The position numbers and the translations under genes are program-made. From contig CM040118.1 in NCBI GenBank assembly GCA_022559845.1, positions 234,345,224 to 234,409,223 of the forward strand: a stretch of DNA of 64,000 nt. Direction: 5' to 3'. The notes under the pieces were generated by a model that saw only the letters and a list, made by a program, of their open reading frames with translations, searched no databases and was not told the DNA's origin. Source of the DNA: Amorphophallus konjac. Its lineage: Eukaryota > Streptophyta > Magnoliopsida > Alismatales > Araceae. Position 1 is the stretch's first letter. The number at the start of each line of letters is the position of its first letter. Shown piece by piece: positions 1-12,600 of the stretch.

Positions 1-984
1 GTACAACCAGCTCAGTCGGCCTTGAGGGAATCCATGGCTGCGAGGAGACTTACGGACGTCCCAATGACTAACTTGCCAGTCCGAAGGAATGGAATGTCCA
101 ACGGAGGGCTTGTATGTCACCGAGAGTTGAGTGTATAACGTGAACCAATCATGAAACATGGACTCCATCTACGGACGTGAGATGAAAGTGCCAAAAGACC
201 CAAGGTATGAGTCATAACCGGAAGAAAACGGTGAGAACATGAATATGTTAATTATAGAATTCATGTCCATCCAATTCTATAATTAACTATAATTAAATAA
301 ACTTATATTATTTGACGCCCGTGGGTGGCGTCATTTATTAATTAGCGTCCTCTTGGAGGGACGTTAATTTTATGATTCTTAATTTATTTAACAAGAATTC
401 ACGTCAATATCTATTTAATTGAATAATTTTAAAAATGTACATTCAAAGAGACATTAACTTATATAAAATAATTTAGAAAAATAGAATATATGATAATTAG
501 GAGAAAAATTCAAGGATTCCAAAAATATAATTTTTATAATTTTCTGTTGCATATTTTAATAGATATGCATTTTCAAAGATATACTTACAAGATATAAATA
601 TAAATATAAATATAAATATATATATATATTAAAAATTTGACGACAATGCATTGTGTCGTCAAAAGGATTTGACGACACTATTCATGTCGTCATTAACAAA
701 TTGTCCTAATTTTTAGTCCTCTCGTTTCTCTACGTAACTACGTCGGAATTGAGCCTATGCTATACCGAAATGATGGACTTGAAAAACTCTACCTAACTAG
801 ATGTTCAAAATAATTTTTCGTTGAGAGATGGGGGATCTTGAGATAGGGGGCACGAAAAATGGTGCAACCACTCTTACTACCCCGGTCTCTTTTTTTCTCT
901 AAATCCAAGTCATCACAGAGCATAAAGGAGAGTGCACCCTCATTCCAAAGGAAGGGAATGTTCCCACTCCACCAAACGCCATGA
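1..984. other. Unassigned AT-rich DNA
   Basis: No convincing ORF, RNA gene or element terminus was found. The stretch is AT-rich with a short TA-rich run near 600-630 and two TTGACGACA/TGTCGTCAA inverted-repeat motifs at 637-692, listed separately. It may be degraded transposon sequence next to the 3' end of the LINE, but nothing here identifies a family. Confidence 0.5.
637..692. repeat. Paired short inverted repeats (TTGACGACA / TGTCGTCA)
   Basis: Two consecutive imperfect palindromes of about 25 bp. Each begins TTGACGACA and ends TGTCGTCA, separated by six bases. They resemble subterminal repeat motifs of a DNA transposon or a MITE fragment, but no terminal repeat or target duplication is visible, so the family is not assigned. 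Confidence 0.4.
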
Positions 985-1819
985 GATGCTTTTTTTATTG
1001 ACTTTTCAAAGTATTACATTGTCTGAAGTTCTTGAATGAACAAATGAAGCTCAAAATATAGAAAAGCCTATACAAAATTCTATACAATCTTTCTCCGGAA
1101 ATTGTAGATGCCTCTTGCATCAGCTATGGCATACCTTTTAGCTATTAGAGGGAGATCACGGATTGATGTAAACTCTTCATTGCACCCAACCTGCACCGCA
1201 TGATTGGCCAATGAATCCGCAAGTTGATTTCCTTCTCTGTATGAGTGGTATATGGGGCAATGAAGCCTGGATATCATTTGTAGTAAAGAGTTCCACCATG
1301 GGACCAAAGACCAAGGCGGATTGCTTCTATTTCTTATCATCTGAATCAAGGCCAATGAATCAGTGCAGATGGCTGAAATGTTGATCTTGTGATATTGAGC
1401 AAGCGTAAGACCATCTAATAGTGCCCGGCCTTCAGCCACCATATTGGTTCCAATACCATAGTAATATGAAAACCCAAGTTTTAGTTGGCCATGTTGATTC
1501 CTAAAGCACCCCCCCCAGCAGCACCTGGATTCCCTTTGCTAGCCCCATCTACATTCAAAATATAATCTCTGTCAGGGGCCTTCCATCGGACTAAAATGAA
1601 TGTGACAAATTGGCAGCTCACCTGGATGCCATATAATTACAAAGCTGCCTGGTATGCTATGCTAGCTTGTAATTTGAATTTTATTCGGCCCAAGATAATC
1701 TTAACTTCCTCAATAATCTGCTCTACAACTTTTTCGGGATATATTCTGACTCCTTCATATATGGCTTTGCATCTAAGTTTCCATATTTCCCAGATTATCA
1801 ATATGGATACTAACATTGA
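985..1819 (-). pseudogene. LINE 3' part: end of ORF2 with RNase H-like domain
   Basis: This minus-strand segment is the 3' half of a non-LTR retrotransposon. From 1819 down to 1637 the frame encodes the region after the zf-RVT module (IIWEIWKLRCKAIYEG). Near 1590-1500 it encodes the RNase H signature NVDGASKGNPG. From 1442 to 1080 it encodes the rest of an RVT_3-type RNase H domain (AEGRALLDGL, TDSLALIQMI, EGNQLADSLAN). A stop near 1637 and a frame change at a run of G on the minus strand (about 1510) break the ORF. A short A-run at about 990-998 (minus strand) probably marks the 3' end. The 5' continuation is at 20465-21985. The two are separated by the CACTA element, and the reading frame joins across that insertion. 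Confidence 0.8.
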
Positions 1820-1822
1820 TAC

Positions 1823-2400
1823 CACTACCAGAAAAAGCGGGATTTCAGACGGCCCGTTTCCGTCTGAAATCCGTCTGAAAATCCGTCACAAACCACGTTT
1901 GTGACGGATTTGCGACATATTTAAGACTGAAACCGACCGTCTGAAATTTTTAGTCACAAATTTGTGACAGTTTATGTTTCCGTCGGAAATTCCGTCTGAA
2001 ACGAAGACAGAATTTAATCAGTCACAAATTCTGTCTGAATTTCATACGACTAATTTCCATCTGAAATTTGAAATTATCAGTCTGAAATTTACGACGGACA
2101 TATTTTTCGTGTGAAAATCCGTCTGAAATTTCAGACAGCTATTACGACGGAATATAGTTACCGTCTTAAAATGAAGCCCAACTCTTAGTCTGAAATCATG
2201 TACCGTATGAAAAGTCATCCGAAATCCGTCGCTATTTCAAAAGGATATTACGACGGATACAATAACCGTCTGAAATTCAACTCATTTCCTGTCTGAAATG
2301 TGGTTTGAAATCCGTCTATATTTCAAACTGATTTTACGACGGATAATAGACGGACAAAAATCGTCGCACATCCCGTCTGAAAATCCGTCTGAAATCTACG
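1823..2400. repeat. CACTA left terminal and subterminal repeat region
   Basis: The region begins with the 30-bp TIR and is dense in CGTCTGAAA and its complement, about ten copies by eye in both orientations, mixed with CCGTCACAAA variants. Subterminal arrays like this are where the TNPA-type protein of En/Spm binds. Assigning that role to this motif is by analogy. Confidence 0.85.
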
Positions 2401-2812
2401 TTTTTTTTTATAAATCTTAAATTATTTTACAAAACCTGTTTAATCATAAATAAACATCAAGAAATTCTACATGTTGAAAAAAAAATATTGGGAACCTGCT
2501 AATCAAATAAACACCACCGAAAAATAAAATTCTGATCAAATAAATACCACAAAAAAAGACATTAACCCTGCTGATCCGTCTGAATATCAAGAAATATCCG
2601 GTACATCGTCCATATCCTCATCGTCCGTATCCTCACCGCCCTGCTCATCTCCTCTGTCGCCGCCCGCAGAAGGATCCCCCTATATTAAAAAAATAGTAAC
2701 ATTCATTCTTAGATAAAAAAATTAGTGCGAAGAAATTAACATAAATTGAAAGCAAACATATCAAATTGATAACTGCATATTTTATAAATCAACCACTAGC
2801 CTGAAACAGTAT

Positions 2813-5800
2813 TTAAACTAAGTGTATTTTAGAAATGAATTTTGATTCCGTCAGTTCTGACAAGTCACTTTCATCTCCCCGGTCGTGTTGGAACGATCGG
2901 CACGGGCATCCGGTCGGTATTTCAAGTTTTAGACCCCCGGCCCCGACCTGGCAGTTCATTTGAACCAAGTGTATTTTAGAAATGAAGTTTGAGCGCCGAG
3001 CTCAAACCGGGCATCCGATTTGGATTCCGTCAGTTCTGCCAAGTCACTTTCATCTTCCCGGTCGTGTTGGAACGATCGGCACGGGCATCCGGCCGGTATT
3101 TCAAGTTTTAGAACCCCGGCCCCGACCTGGCAGTTCATTTGAACCAAGTGTATTTTAGAAATGAAGTTTGAGCGCCGAGCTCAAACCGGGCATCCGATTT
3201 GGATTCTGTCAGTTCTGACAAGTCACTTTCATCTCCCCGGTCGTGTTGGAACAATCGGCACGGGCATCCGGCCGATATTTCAAGTTTCAGACCCCCGGCC
3301 CCGACCTGGCAGTTCATTTGAACCAAGTGTATTTTAGAAATGAAGTTTGAGCGCCGAGCTCAAACTGGGCATCCGATTTGGATTCCGTCAGTTCTGCCAA
3401 GTCACTTTCATCTCCCCGGTCGTGTTGGAATGATCGGCACGGGCATCCGGCCGGTATTTCAAGTTTTAGACCCCCGGCCCCGACCTGGCAGTTCATTTGA
3501 ACCAAATGTATTTGGGAAATGAACTTTGAGCGCCGAGCTCAAACCGGGCATCCGATTTGGATTCCGTCAGTTCTGACAAGTCACTCTCATCTCCCCGGTC
3601 GTGTTGGAATGATCGGCACGGGCATCCAGCCGGTATTTCAAGTTTTAGACCCCCGGCCCCGACCTGGCAGTTCATTTGAATTCCGTCAGTTTTAGAAATG
3701 AAGTTTGAGCGCCGAGCTCAAACCGGGCATCTGATTTGGATTCCGTCAGTTCTGCCAAGTCACTTTCATCTCCCCGGTCGTGTTGGAATGATCGGCACGG
3801 CCATCCGGCCGGTATTTCAAGTTTTAGACCCCTGGCCCCGACCTGGCAGTTCATTTGAACCAAGTGTATTTTAGAAATGAACTTTGAGCGCCGAGCTCAA
3901 ACCGGGCATCCGATTTGGATTCCGTTAGTTCTGAAAAGTCACTTTCATCTCCCCGGTCGTGTTGGAACAATCAGCACGGGCATCCGGCCGGTATTTCAAG
4001 TTTTAGACCTCCGACCCCGACCTGGCAGTTCATTTGAACCAAGTGTATTTTAGAAATGAAGTTTGAGCGCCGAGCTCAAACCGGGCATCCGATTTAGATT
4101 TCGTCAGTTCTGACAAGTCACTTTCATCTCCCCGGTCGTGTTGGAACGATCGGCATGGGCATCCGGCCGGTATTTCAAGTTTTAGACCCCCGGCCCCGAC
4201 CTGGCAGTTCATTTGAACCAAGTGTATTTTAGAAATGAAGTTTGAGCGCCGAGCTTAAACCGGGCATCCGATTTGGATTCCGTCAGTTCTGACAAGTCAC
4301 TTTCATCTCCCCGGTCGTGTTGGAATGATCGGCATGGGCATCCGGCTGGTATTCCAAGTTTTAGACCCCCGGCCCCGAACTGACAGTTCATTTGAACCAA
4401 GTGTATTTTAGAAATGAAGTTTGAGCGCCGAGCTCAAACCGGGCATCCTATTTGGATTCCGTCAGTTCTGACAAGTCACTTTCATCTCCCCGGTCGTGTT
4501 GGAATGATCGGCATGGGCATCCGGCCGGTATTTCAAGTTTTAGACCCCCGGCCCCGACCTGGCAGTTCATTTGAACCAAGTGTATTTTAGAAATGAACTT
4601 TGAGCGTCGAGCTCAAACCGGGCATCCGATTTGGATTCCGTCAGTTCTGACAAGTCACTTTCATCTCCCCGGTCGTGTTGGAATGATCGGCACGGGCATC
4701 CGGCTGGTATTTCAAGTTTTAGACCCCCGGCCCCGACCTGGCAGTTCATTTGAACCAAGTGTATTTTAGAAATGAAGTTTGAGCGCCGAGCTCAAACTGA
4801 GCATCCGATTTGGATTCCGTCAGTTCTGACAAGTCACTTTCATCTCCTCGGTCGTGTTGGAATGATCGGCACGGGCATCCGGCCGATATTTCAAGCTTTA
4901 GACCCCCGGTCCCGACTTGGCAGTTCATTTGAACGAAGTGTATTTTAGAAATGAACTTTGAGTGCCGAGGTCAAACTGGGCATCCGATTTGGATTCCGTC
5001 AGTTCTGACAAGTCACTTTCATCTCCCCAGTCGTGTTGGAATGATCGGCATGGGCATCCGGCCGGTATTTCAAGTTTTAGACCCCCGGCCCCGACATGGC
5101 AGTTCATTTGAACCAAGTGTATTTTAGAAATGAAGTTTGAGCGCCGAGCTCAAACCGGGCATCCGATTTGGATTCCGTCAGTTCTGACAAGTCACTTTCA
5201 TCTCCCCGGTCATGTTGGAACGATCGGCACGGCCATCCGGCTGGTATTTCAAGTTTTAGACCCCCGGCCCCGACCTGGCAGTTCATTTGAATTCCGTCAG
5301 TTTTAGAAATGAAGTTTGAGCGCCGAGCTCAAACCGGGCATCCGATTTGGATTCCGTCAGTTCTGACAAGTCACTTTCATCTCCCCGGTCGTGTTGGAAT
5401 GATCGGCACGGGCATCCGGCCGGTATTTCAAGTTTCAAACCTCCGGCCCCGACCTGGCAGTTCATTTGAACTAAGTGTATTTTAGAAATGAAGTTCGAGC
5501 GCCGAGCTCAAACCGGGCATCCGATTTGGATTCCGTCAGTTCTGACAAGTCACTTTCATCTCCCCGGTCGTGTTGGAATGATCGGCATGGACATCCGGCC
5601 GGTATTTCATGTTTTAGACCCCCGGCCCCGACCTGGCAGTTCATTTGAACCAAGTGTATTTTAGAAATGATGTTTGAGCGCCGAGCTCAAACCGGGCATC
5701 CGATTTGGATTCCGTCAGTTCTGACAAGTCACTTTCATCTCCCCGGTCGTGTTAGAATGATCGGCATGGGCATCCGGCCGGTATTTCAAGTTTTAGACCC

Positions 5801-6880
5801 CCGGCTCCGACCTGGCAGTTCATTTGAACCAAGTGTATTTTAGAAATGAACTTTGAGCGCCGAGCTCAAACCGGGCATCCGATTTGGATTCCGTCAGTTC
5901 TGACAAGTCACTTTCATCTCCCCGGTCGTGTTGGAATGATCGGCACGGGCATCCAGCCGGTATTTCAAGTTTTAGACCCCCGGCCCCGACCTGGCAGTTC
6001 ATTTGAACCAAGTGTATTTTAGAAATGAACTTTGAGCGCCGATCTCAAACCGGGCATCCGATTTGGATTCCGTCAGTTCTGCCAAGTCACTTTCATCTCC
6101 CCGGTCGTGTTGGAATGATCGGCATGGCCATCCGGCTGGTATTTCAAGTTTTAGACCCCCGGCCCCGACCTGGCAGTTCATTTGAACCAAGTGTATTTTA
6201 GAAATGAACTTTGAGCGCCGAGCTCAAACCGGGCATCCGATTTGGATTCCGTCAGTTCTAACAAGTCACTTTCATCTCCCCGGTCGTGTTAGAATGATCG
6301 GCATGGGCATCCGGCCGGTATTTCAAGTTTTAGACCCCCGGCCCCGACCTGGCAGTTCATTTGAACCAAGTGTATTTTAGAAATGAACTTTGAGCGCCGA
6401 GGTCAAACCGGGCATCCGATTTGGATTCCGTCAGTTCTGACAAGTCACTTTCATCTCCCCGGTCGTGTTGGAATGATCGACACGGCCATCCGGCCGGTAT
6501 TTCAAGTTTTAGACCCCCGGCCCCGACCTGGCAGTTCATTTGAACCAAGTGTATTTTAGAAATGAACTTTGAGCGCCGAGCTCAAACCGGGCATCCGATT
6601 TGGATTCCGTCAGTTCTGCCAAGTCACTTTCATCTCCCCGGTCGTGTTGGAACGATCGGCATGGCCATCCGGCCGGTATTTCAAGTTTTAGACCCCCGGC
6701 CCCGACCTGGCAGTTCATTTGAACCAAGTGTATTTTAGAAATGAACTTTGAGCGCCGAGCTCAAACCGGGCATCCGATTTGGATTCCGTCAGTTCTGACA
6801 AGTCACTTTCATCTCCCCGGTCGTGTTGGAATGATCAGCACGGCCATCCGGCCGGTATTTCAAGTTTTAGACCCCCGGCC
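2813..6880. repeat. 179-bp tandem repeat array inside a CACTA intron
   Basis: About 22-23 head-to-tail copies of a 179-bp unit. Landmarks such as GAACCAAGTGTATTTTAGAAATGA and the CCGACCTGGCAGTTCATTTG block recur at exactly 179-bp steps. The first unit is truncated. The units near 3676 and 5286 share a variant in which the AACCAAGTGTA part is replaced by ATTCCGTCAG, suggesting gene conversion or a multi-unit duplication. The unit length is not a multiple of three, so the recurring 60-63-residue minus-strand ORFs are periodic artefacts. The array fills the last intron of the CACTA second gene. Confidence 0.95.
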
Positions 6881-8408
6881 CCCAAGTTTTCTCAATTCTT
6901 CTGAAGTAAATGAGTTTTAAAATTAATAATGAACATAATTGAGTAATTCCATCAAAATAAAAACATAGTAAACACTCACCTGTGCGGGCTGTGGTGTTGT
7001 GGTGGTTGATTTCTGAAGGACCATTCCGCTCTGGGAGAGGAGGCCACTAATTGCCTGCAAGAATACTGACACTTGGCTAGAGATCTCTTGCTGGAAATGC
7101 TGCTGCTGCCGTTGCATATCAGAAATCTGCGATCGGACCATATCGATCATGTCGCTGGCAGAAGCGCTGGGGGCAACGTAAGGTATAGTGAAGGCACTGC
7201 CACTGGAAGAAGTATAGCTAGAACTCGCACACGCTGATGTCACCGCGCTTGCGTCTAGGCTCTCCCCAAAACCATATAGTCGGCCTTTCTTCGGTACGCC
7301 AGCTGCTGCCACCCACTCCACCGAATCGAACTCTGGCTGCTGCGTGTCTCCCTCCCCGTACTTCTCTGTCACTGCTTTGCTATATGTTTCCTACAAATTG
7401 AATAAAATAACTAGTCAATTTCATATGAATTACATGCCGATTTAAATGAACGGTACAAGTTACATATGTAGATAAACTTACCGCTGCTGACTTAGCTGTG
7501 TCACTCACAAAATCATTAGTCCCCTTCTTTTTGTGTGTTCTGTCGAACACCTCGAGGAACGACGGAGGTCGATTAAGCTCCACAGCCTGTTATACAATTC
7601 ATAGTAAAAAAAAGTCAAATATTGGGATAAATTGTAAGAAGATAAATTGGTATATTACTTACCAATTTTTGTTTATGAGCCGCATAAGAGATGGACCCAC
7701 TCGTATGCAAATTTGAACCTGGTTTGACGTCCTGTTTGCTTTGGCTTTTTCAGACTTTTCTATCCACTTGGGGTCGACAAAATGGTCACAAGATATCTCC
7801 CAATCCTCCCGCCTCATCCATAGAGGGCGATGCGCCTTCCACAATTGTCGGTCTTCACTCCCCCCACTCAATTTTTTAGCGTGTGCTCGGGCCTCATGTA
7901 TTCTCCTCTTGTAACTTGAGAGCATAGTAGATTCCCAGGCACGACGACATCTCGCCGCGTCATGTCCACATGTGAATTGAAAAGATCACTGTAAATCAAT
8001 TGCTTTTCACACTTAGTATAAAGTTGTAAATTGACTTTGGGAAATACTTGAATTAAATGACGTAATTACTTACTAAGAACATGTTGTACAATGAATCGCG
8101 GACGGACATGGGAAAATCTCTGAAAGTGGAAGCTGCCCCGGGCACATGTGCCAACATGAGTTCGGTGGAATGATGGACAGCGCTGTGGGGTTCAAATTTC
8201 ATACTACAATTGCAAATGTCAAAATATTCATATTAGACAGTTGAGGGCTAATTAATGTAATATAACCTTATAGATTTACTCGGATACCCAACACGGGCGA
8301 CGTCTATCATGGGTCGTGCCTCCCTCGTGACAACTGCCGACATCGTCAAGGGGCTGACTGGTGGGGGTGGGCCCTGTACAAGTGGGAGGTGGTGGGAGGG
8401 CACTGAGA

Positions 8409-9357
8409 CCTGCAAGAATTTATTATCATGTGGAGTGATACATATACTGTGAACATATAATTAAAATATACATACCTGCAGCGGGAGGTGGTGGGGGTGG
8501 CGTATGCACAACAGGTGGGAGGGCACTGAGACCTGCAAGAATTTATTGTTATGTGGAGTGATACATATACTGCGAACATATAATTAAAATATACATACCT
8601 GCAGCGGGAGGTGGTGGGGGTGGCATATGCACAACAGGTGGGAGGCCACTGAGACATGCAAGAATTTATTGTCATGTGGAGTGATACATATACTGCGAAC
8701 ATATAATTAAAATATACATACCTGCAGCGGGAGGTGGTGGGGGTGGCGTATGCACAACAGGTGGGAGGGCACTGAGACCTGCAAGAATTTATTGTCATGT
8801 GGAGTGATACATATACTGCGAACATATAATTAAAATATACATACCTGCAACGGGAGGTGGTGGGGGTGGCATATGCACAACAGGTGGGAGGCCACTGAGA
8901 CCTGCAAGAATTTATTGTCATGTGGAGTGATACATATAATACGAACATATAATTAAAATATACATACCTGCAGCGGGAGGTGGTGGGGGTGGCCTATGCA
9001 CAACAGGTGGGAGGCCACTGAGACCTGCAAGAATTTATTGTCATAAGTAGAACAAATATTGAAGAATTTAAATTAAAATATACATACATGATCCTCGAGT
9101 CTTTTTGCCACTGAGACCTGCAAGAATTTATTGTCATGTGGAGTGATACAAATATTGCGAACATATAATTAAAATATACATACCTGCAGCGGGAGGTGGT
9201 GGGAGTGGCGTATGCACAACAGGTGGGAGGCCACTGAGACCTGCAAGAACTTATTTTCATAAGTAGAACAAATGTTCAAGAATTTAAATTAAAATATACA
9301 TACCTGTAGCGGGAGGTGGTGGCGTATGTACAATTGGTGGTGAGCCGACACTTGCAC
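8409..9357 (-). repeat. Tandem exon-intron units of 123 bp (57-nt exon + 66-nt intron)
   Basis: The boundary motif GAGACCTGCAAG recurs with a period of exactly 123 bp from 8409 to 9024, then after a 93-bp unit, then again after 123 bp. Each unit, read on the minus strand, is an acceptor (TTGCAG), a 57-nt exon, and a donor (GTATGTATAT) followed by a 66-nt intron. Exons 57, 57, 57, 57, 57, 30, 57 and 54 nt long all keep the frame and all flanking introns are phase 1. Each long exon encodes a 19-residue proline-rich repeat, LSxLPPVVHxPPPPPPAA plus a Gly codon split across the junction. Confidence 0.85.
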
Positions 9358-9644
9358 CTATAAATAAATTCTTTTAAGTTTGTAAATAATTAAAATATTT
9401 ATATAGCTAACTTATTGATCAAATATACCTGTGTCTGAAGAAGATGGTAGCGAGGAGGTAGTAGTGCCCCTCTCACTGCTAGATCTCCTCCCACCCCTAG
9501 TACGACCTCCTCGCACCATTTCTTTATTAATAACAAAACAATTAATACATATTAATCCATAATTATATAAGGCTAGACAAATGTTATTTAAAATTATACT
9601 TAAAAGTAAGAATCTTCTTACTAAATTATCAAAACATGCCTCCC

Positions 9645-12600
9645 TCATGTTGATATATCTAGCTCAACTTTATCATCTTCGTCATCCATAGTAGTCTCAT
9701 GAGATTCAAAATCTTCGTCTTCATCTGATTCTTCCTCCCCTCTAACATCAACATTTAGCTCCGTCGGATCGACTTCTTCCACTCCATCTCGCGTACGTAA
9801 TGACAGTGGCTCATCAGATTCGTCCATATTAAACCTAGAGGAACCGACAATGCCAACTTCGTCTGATTGATAATATTCAACACGAGCAACCTCTGAGACC
9901 TCTCCACTCATAGTTAACTCATAAGTGGGAAAGAGTTTTGAATTACCCCTGCAAACTACCCACCAATCTCTATTCTTGGATGATGGATAGCTTGAATAGT
10001 ACACTTGCTGGGCTTGTGCGGCTAAAATGAACGGTTCATAGATCTTAAGTTTAAACCTATGCTTGACATTGACAATCCCATAATTTGTGTCATGTAGAAC
10101 AGAATTAGGATCAAACCATTGACACTTAAATATGTATACATGATTGTCTTGTCCCAAATACTGAAGTTCTAAGACTTCTTCAAGAATACCATAGTAGTCC
10201 AATTCTATTTCATTGTATAAACTTCCCTTCACACATACGCCGCTGTTCATCGTAGACTTATTTCGCCCATAATCCCTTGTATGAAATTTGTATCCATTCA
10301 CAATATATCCCAGATAGGCACGTGTCTGGTTCGAGGGGCCATAACTTATCTGTTGTACTCTTTGATCAGTAATGAGACCTTGTTCAACCTATATTCAAAT
10401 TAGAGTAGTTAAAATAATAACAATTACCTCAACATACGTAAATACAAACATATATATTCAGAGTTCACACTAACTCGGTTTCTTAGCCATTTGGAAAAAA
10501 ACTTCTCGCGTTCTTTTTCAATCTCCACATCCTGGATATTTGGACATTTTTCAACTAATTCTGAATCAAATTGTCTGCAATATAAATGTAGCACCCCGTA
10601 AAAAAAATGATTAAAAAAATTTGATAAAGCCAATGTATAGACTTTGTGAAGTCAATGTTGTATAGACTTTGAGGAAGCCAATGTATAGACTTTGAGCAAG
10701 TCAATGTATAGACTTTGTGAAGTCAATGTTGTATAAACTTTGAGGAAGCCAATGTATAGACTTTGAGGAAGTGAATGTATAGACTTTGAGGAAGCCAATG
10801 TATAGACTTTGAGGATGTATAGACTTTGAGGAAGCCAATGTATAGACTTTGTGAAGTCAATGTTGTATAGACTTTGAGGAAGCCAATGTATAGACTTTGA
10901 GGAAGTGAATGTATAGACTTTGAGGAAGCCAATGTATAGACTTTGAGGATGTATAGACTTTGAGGAAGCCAATGTATAGACTTTGTGAAGTCAATGTTAT
11001 ATAGACTTTGAGGAAGCCAATGTATAGACTTTGAGGAAGTGAATGTATAGACTTTGAGGAAGCCAATGTATAGACTTTGAGGATGTATAGACTTTGAGGA
11101 AGCCAATGTATAGACTTTGTGAAGTCAATGTTGTATAGACTTTGAGGAAGCCAATGTATAGACTTTGAGGAAGTGAATGTATAGACTTTGAGGAAGTCAA
11201 TGTATAGACTTTGTGAAGTCAATGTTGTATAGACTTTGAGGAAGCCAATGTATAGACTTTGAGGAAGCCAATGTATAGACTTTGAGGATGTATAGACTTT
11301 GAGGAAGCCAATGTATAGACTTTGTGAAGTCAATGTTATATAGACTTTGAGGAAGCTAATGTATAGACTTTGAGGAAGTGAATGTATAGACTTTGAGGAA
11401 GCCAATGTATAGACATTGAAGATGTATAGACTTTGAGGAAGCCAATGTATAGACTTTGTGAAGTCAATGTTGTATAGACTTTGAGGAAGCCAATGTATAG
11501 ACTTTGAGGAAGTGAATGTATAGACTTTGAGGAAGTCAATGTATAGACATTGAGGATGTATAGACTTTGAGGAAGCCAATGTATAGACTTTGTGAAGTCA
11601 ATGTTGTATAGACTTTGAGAAAGCCAATGTATAGACTTTGAGGAAGTGAATGTATAGACTTTGAGGAAGCCAATGCATTGACTATACATTCTACTTTGAG
11701 GAAGCCAATGTATAGACATTGAAGATGTATAGACTTTGAGGAAGCCAATGTATAGACTTTGTGAAGTCAATGTTGTATAGACTTTGAGGAAGCCAATGTA
11801 TAGACTTTGAGGAAGTGAATGTATAGACTTTGAGGAAGTCAATGTATAGACATTGAGGATGTATAGACTTTGAGGAAGCCAATGTATAGACTTTGTGAAG
11901 TCAATGTTGTATAGACTTTGAGGAAGCCAATGTATAGACTTTGAGGAAGTGAATGTATAGACTTTGAGGAAGCCAATGTATAGACATTGAGGAAGTGAAT
12001 GTATAGACTTTGAGGAAGCCAATGTATAGACTTTGAGGATGTATAGACTTTGAGGAAGCCAATGTATAGACTTTGAGGAAGCCAATGTATAGACTTTGTG
12101 AAGTCAATGTTGTATAGACTTTGAGGATGTATAGACTTATGGAGTTGCTGGAAATGTGAATTAAGATCTTACTCAACATAAGGTTCAATCTCGAGGCAAT
12201 TCAAAATAATATATATCTCAGCGGCGTGCAACTCTCTATCTTCGAGTGTGCGAGTCAAGCAACGTCCGAACGCACGTCTAGGATGTTTAAATATGGAGAG
12301 CCGATCGGACGATTCATCCACTCCCCCATCATCATTACGTGGAGGTCGAGTACGACGAGTTTGAATCTCTGGCTCAAAGTACATAGAACAGAAGTTCGAA
12401 ATTTCTTCAAGAATGTATGCCTCAGCAATCGAACCCTCCACCTGTGCCTTGTTGCGAACTTTCATTTTTAATTCATACATGCACCTACAACAACAAGTCA
12501 GATGGCAACAATATGTAGCGGCTATGGACGACTTATAAGTTAACAAAAATTGTCACATACCTCTCAAATGGATACATCCATCGAAATTGTACGGGACCTC

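Larger units (their letters stand above)
2587..9519 (-). pseudogene. CACTA second gene (Transposase_24-like), about 15 exons, frameshifted
   Basis: The gene starts at ATG 9519-9517 (MVRGGRTRGGRR). My exon model by splice sites is 9429-9519, 9304-9357, 9184-9240, 9088-9117, five 57-nt exons between 8476 and 9024, then 8267-8409, 8074-8203, 7663-7988, 7482-7586, 6980-7390 and 2587-2679. It ends in an acidic tail (DDEDMDDVPDIS) and TGA at 2587-2589. The exons at 7663-7988 and 7482-7586 show the plant Ptta/En/Spm pattern (LWKAHRPLWMRREDW; NRPPSFLEVFDRTHKKK). The exon at 6980-7390 is Gln/Ser-rich. Two frame breaks are seen: one inside 8267-8409, and one near 7718 where the conserved GSISYAAHKQKL continues in another frame. 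The last intron (2680-6979) is 4.3 kb of 179-bp repeats. The protein is probably TNPA-like and binds element ends; that is inferred from family and position. Confidence 0.75.

Noticed and set aside
2956..6727. Many 60-63-residue minus-strand ORFs (MVQMNCQVGAGGLKLEIPAG-like)
   Set aside because: They recur every 179 bp in a tandem repeat whose length is not a multiple of three, inside an intron; not genes.
8346..9260. Minus-strand ORFs of SQWPPTCCAYATPTTSRC repeats
   Set aside because: This frame runs through the 66-nt introns. The frame continuous with the first exon and using consistent phase-1 junctions is the polyproline one.
2813..12140. Regular repeats as possible CRISPR-like arrays
   Set aside because: Units are contiguous with no unique spacers, and the context is a plant transposon.
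10652..12188. Minus-strand ORFs of SIHWLPQSLYIGFLKVYT repeats
   Set aside because: They come from a 23-bp minisatellite lying within a spliced intron.
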